Source: Diplosphaera chodatii (taxonomy: Eukaryota; Chlorophyta; Trebouxiophyceae; Prasiolales; Stichococcaceae). From it: a DNA stretch of 64,000 nucleotides. The stretch spans positions 2,232,001-2,296,000 of the forward strand of contig JAALGY010000020.1 in the NCBI GenBank assembly GCA_032358165.1, read 5' to 3'. Position numbers and translations under genes: made by a program. Below, piece by piece: positions 60,340 to 64,000 of this stretch (position 1 is the first letter of the stretch; the number at the start of each line of letters is the position of its first letter). The notes beneath the pieces are model-generated. The model saw only the letters and a list, made by a program, of their open reading frames with translations, was not told where the DNA came from and ran no database searches.

Positions 60340-61223
60340 CAGGCTCGGGTGCTGTGCCGATTCAGCGAGTGTAGCCAAGCAGATCCATGCACAGCCATGC
60401 GATGTGCTCAAATGCGCATCTGTCTGCATGTGCTGCAAAGACCATGCATACCGGTATGCTGTACCTTCAGCAGCCAAGACATTGTATTGCAACCTGTATT
60501 CCAACATGCTAGAGGTGTGCGTGACTCGTTTGCTGGTCGTGAAGCCGGCAGTCTGTAGTACTGAAGCAAGCATCTTGATTCATGCTTGATGTCCTCAGCA
60601 GCAAGTGCATTCCCTGCTCGTGCACTCACTGCCTTGCCCATACATGCTGGACTACGTTGGCTGTTGACTGCATCGAGCATGGAAGAGGTGTAGACTCAAA
60701 GGTGAACACATATCACGCAGGAACCTGCGCATGCTGGCGCAGGGAAATGTGATGCGACACCGGTGACACTTGCCGCTGTGACTTCTGTGCGATTTCTTGG
60801 ACGATCTCAAGATCCGCCTCGTAAAATGACGTCAGGCACACTGAGTGCATGCTTGCGAGTTGAGGCAATCTCACAGAAGATGCAGCCTCTCAGATCCTTC
60901 TGGTGGCATACAAGCAGCTCCGCGTAGTGGTGACCGACGAGTGCAGTCCGTCGATCTGCGACACCTGCACATGCATGACACCGCAGGTGAGTCGCCTTTC
61001 GATAGCCCCAGTCGGACTGATGCTTTCAAATGCAATTGTTACAGATTGCGGAAGTGTGATGCATGTTTGCGGCTGGTGCAACAGACAGGGCTGCTTCGTG
61101 CCGGTTGCATCACATCGGTGGTGTGACCCCGCAGGGCAAGCATGCATACACCAACAGTAGCTGCTGATGTTTGTGTGTGACCCGCATGCAGATAGTGCTT
61201 GACACGTTCGCCATAAATCACAC
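60340..61223. promoter_or_regulatory. Spacer between acyltransferase copies 3 and 4
   Basis: Near-identical copy of 55560-56445, with small indels. It holds the 3' UTR of copy 3 and the promoter of copy 4, with the same GATCTCAAGATCCG string near 60807. Confidence 0.5.
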
Positions 61224-64000
61224 ATGACAGCGGGTGCCGTAGCTGAGCGGCCGGCCAGCGGGAAGGGCGCAGCTGGCATGGCGGCGGCACATGGTGCTGC
61301 ACTACGAAAGGCGCTGCAGCCGCTGAACGGCCTGCGCGTGATCTCTGGTGTCCAGATCATGGTGAGTTGAGCAGCCTCCCTCACACTATGCTGTTGGTTG
61401 CAGCGCTTCGAATGCGGGTGCGCATTGCATGTCGCAGAGCTGTGTGACAGCAGTGCGACCAACAGAGTGCAAGGACCCGCGTTTAACAATGCAGCAGTGC
61501 AGTCCGGGTCAAAGCCGTGGGCCCTGCATCAGCAGCGAAACCTTGAAGGCCTTGCTCTGCACTGTGTACCAGATGTTCCACCACATGATGCTGCGGCACT
61601 TCAGTCCCGATGAGCTCAACAAAGCGTACCGGGCCCACCCTGTGGCGTTCACCGCCCTCCTGAGCGGCAACCTAGGCCTCGACACGCTGTTCCTCATCTG
61701 CGGCTTCCTGGCGGCACTCACGCTGGTGCCTGCCCTGGAGCAGCCCCACCAGTCCACCTGGAAGGTCAGCGGCGGGTGCAACTGTCGTTGGTTGCCCTGA
61801 GGTGCAATGCGCAACATGTCCAGTCTTTTGAGGACATGGTGATAAGTCCCGCATGGCCACAGCCAAGCCAATGGCATGGCGCCTGTGCCAGCAAGAGCAG
61901 ATCAAACATGCACCTACTGTGGCAGTCAGTGTGCTGATACTTACGAACGCGGGATCCACTGCGCAGGAGGTGGTGCGGTACTGGTACCGCAGGGCGGTGC
62001 GCATCGCGCCGGCGCACTGGGTCAGCCTGGTCGTCACCTACGTCTTCATGCTGCGCGGCCGCCACGCACCCATGCCGCCCGAGGCCGCCGCCGCCCTCCG
62101 ACGACACTACCCAGAGGCGGCATGCCCAGGTGAGCAGCACTTTATGTGTTTGTGAAGCCTCTTTTGAAAAGGTGATTGATAGGCTGTGGCATAGGTAAGC
62201 TGCTGTGGTCCTTCTCTGCAAGCATAGCCACATGCAGCACAACGACCCACTTAAAAGGCGTGTGCCATCCATTGCACATGCTGTGCTGGGCACTGCAATA
62301 TGCCGCATGTCAGGTGATGACACCACTACGTTGCCTGAGCAGCCTACGTATGGCGAATGGAATTGCACCTTGACTTGACCGGTGTCCTTTGGTGTCTATG
62401 TGCATGCTGTTGATGACCTGTGCTTCACGGCCTGCAATATAATAGTGATGGAGCACCTCCGCTGTAGGGGGGCTGTGGACGCATGCCGCTTTCCTGGGGC
62501 ACTGGCGCATGGGCGCCAGCTGTGGGGGGCAGCTGTGGTCGCAGGTGGGCGCAGAACCTCATGCCCTGTAACGCCCTGCACCCTGCGGGTCGAGGTTTGA
62601 GCACACCGTCATACCGCATGCGTGCTATGCTGTGCTGTGCCACCGACTCTTCACATCAAAGCGCATGGCGAGGGTCCTGCATGGTGCACTTTGTGCAGGG
62701 GCTGCAGGCGGCGTTTTGGCTGTGGGTGCCGCTGCTGGTGGCTGCGGCCCGGCCGCGGCGGCAGGGCTTCCGGCGCCGGGCAGCCACTCTGGCAGGTGCC
62801 GGCTGCTGTTCCCGGATAGCAGCATCAACGACTGCTTTTCCTGCCTGTTCGATGCAACGTCTGGGCCATACGACAGCACAATGCTGTCGATATCTGCCAT
62901 ACTGGGAGGCTGAGGTTAGTGCGAATACATGGAGTGCTGTCCTCTGCTGTAAGATGTCGAAGTTGCTGCACTGCTGCACCGTTGCACAGCGTCCACGGAG
63001 GTTGCACATCAGGGTGGCGCAAGTCACCAGGTATACAGCAATGCATCGCAAACTGCAGCGCAAGAGGCACTGACAGCCTCTTTGTTGCTGATTGCTGTGG
63101 GATCCGGGTGTGTGCAGGAGGTGTCATCGTGCTCGGCACGGCCTTTCGCGCGTGGTCGGACTGGCGGGCCAACATCGATGTGCCAGTCGCGGTGTTCAAC
63201 GCACCCAACACGAAGGATTTGCTCAACTTCGTCAACTACATGGTAAGGCGTGTGCCACGCTGAAGATCGGATGGTCTAGAAGCCTCAGATGGCGTGGAAT
63301 TGGCTACCTAAGATGTGGCAACTAGCCAACTACTGTGCTGTCAAGTTTTGCCCGAGGCATTATCAGATGTGTGTCGATCAGAACGGGGGGTCAGCGGCAT
63401 GACAAACACCAACATCAGATTAGCCATGAATGTGTAGCTGTTTTCTCGGGCAGAAAGTGCACCACTCGCCCCTGGCGATGCGCGCCGCCAGCCTGGCGAT
63501 CGGCTGCCTGGCGGCGCTGCCCTTCCTGGGACCCCGCAGCTTCCAACATCCTGCTGCCGAGCGGCGCATCGCTGACGGCGGCAAACACAAGCAGGGAGCC
63601 ATCGCCGTCTCAATCATGTCCGAGAAGACAGCGCTGGTTGGTGGGTACCTTCACATGCTCTATCTGGTGGCACTTTGAGCTACAGTATGGTCGAAGCCCA
63701 GTGCAGTGCACGAGCGAGGTGGCAATGGTAGCAGATCATTCTGCAGCATATACATTCTGCAGTTCCAAAGTGCGCCTGTCTTCCCTGCCAGAGCTTCACA
63801 GTGCCTCCTGCTACACTCTACCATTGCCTCGGGGCTCGCTCAAAGCCGCCGGCACCATGGGTCATGGGTCTAGTAGCTAGCCATGGTACTGGACCAAGGT
63901 GCAACCTGATCCCGACTGCTGTGCATGCTGTGCAGGGGCGTCTGTGGCGGCGACCATCGTTGCCGTGGTATACGGCAGCTCCTACATCAAGCCAGCCGGC
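61224..64000 (+). CDS. Acyltransferase-3 (NRF6/OafA-like) membrane protein, copy 4, cut by window end
   Basis: Eight exons are visible: 61224-61361, 61573-61764, 61967-62129, 62468-62544, 62699-62795, 63118-63242, 63454-63640 and 63936 onward. Exons 9-10 lie beyond the window. The protein is closest to copy 3, with R-x10-H kept (LRVISGVQIM|MFHH) and the blocks GLDTLFLICGFLAALTLV, YRRAVRIAPAHWVSLVVTYVFML and AASLAIGCLAALPFLG. Exon 4 follows a TAG rather than CAG acceptor. No frameshift or stop was found in the visible part. Confidence 0.87.

Larger units (their letters stand above)
59622..64000. repeat. Tandem duplication, unit 2 (cut by window end)
   Basis: Second copy of the unit at 54851-59621. 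It covers exons 9-10 of copy 3, the spacer, and exons 1-8 of copy 4. It is somewhat shorter because intron 7 of copy 4 lacks the extra 51-bp repeat and the hairpin is absent from intron 6. Confidence 0.75.

Noticed and set aside
1..64000. tRNA, rRNA, CRISPR arrays or prokaryotic-type operons
   Set aside because: No cloverleaf, rRNA segment or regular spaced repeats were seen. Gene structure is eukaryotic throughout.

Overview
The window is nuclear DNA of a photosynthetic eukaryote, most likely a chlorophyte green alga. The evidence is densely spliced genes (6 to 20 short exons each, with short GT-AG and a few GC-AG introns), GC-rich coding sequence, nuclear genes for plastid proteins that carry basic N-terminal extensions (acyl-ACP GPAT, plastid-type L6, plastid-type IF-3), a eukaryotic P2 stalk protein, and TTTAGGG-type telomere-like motifs inside introns. 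The class within the green algae is not determined. Most genes were rebuilt exon by exon by joining splice sites in phase and comparing the protein with known families. Every intact model given below sums to a whole number of codons.

Layout. (1) 0.2-20.2 kb holds housekeeping and organelle genes, mostly in convergent and divergent pairs: formate dehydrogenase (-), plastid glycerol-3-phosphate acyltransferase (+), a SAM methyltransferase (-), ribosomal P2 (+), plastid ribosomal L6 (-), a PRCC-family nuclear protein (+) and plastid translation initiation factor IF-3 (+). (2) 21-35 kb holds a cluster of related bZIP proteins: a truncated copy near 21 kb, then three full genes (-, +, -) sharing an unusual ~350-residue helical C-terminal region. 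(3) 35.3-47 kb holds an FHA-domain protein fused to a poly-Q region (-), a cytosolic-type glutamyl-tRNA synthetase with a long Ala-rich tail (+) and a C2HC plus SWIM zinc-finger protein (-). (4) 47.7-64 kb is a head-to-tail array of four acyltransferase-3 (NRF6/OafA-like) membrane protein genes with the same ten-exon structure. The first is a decayed pseudogene (frameshift plus in-frame stop), the next two look intact, and the fourth runs off the right edge. A ~4.8 kb unit that spans gene boundaries has been duplicated in this array.

The most interesting parts are the bZIP cluster with its conserved C-terminal region (one member has lost the invariant DNA-contacting Asn), the actively rearranging acyltransferase array, a set of GC-AG introns, and a P2 intron with no AG acceptor. 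No tRNA, rRNA, CRISPR or clear autonomous transposon was seen.
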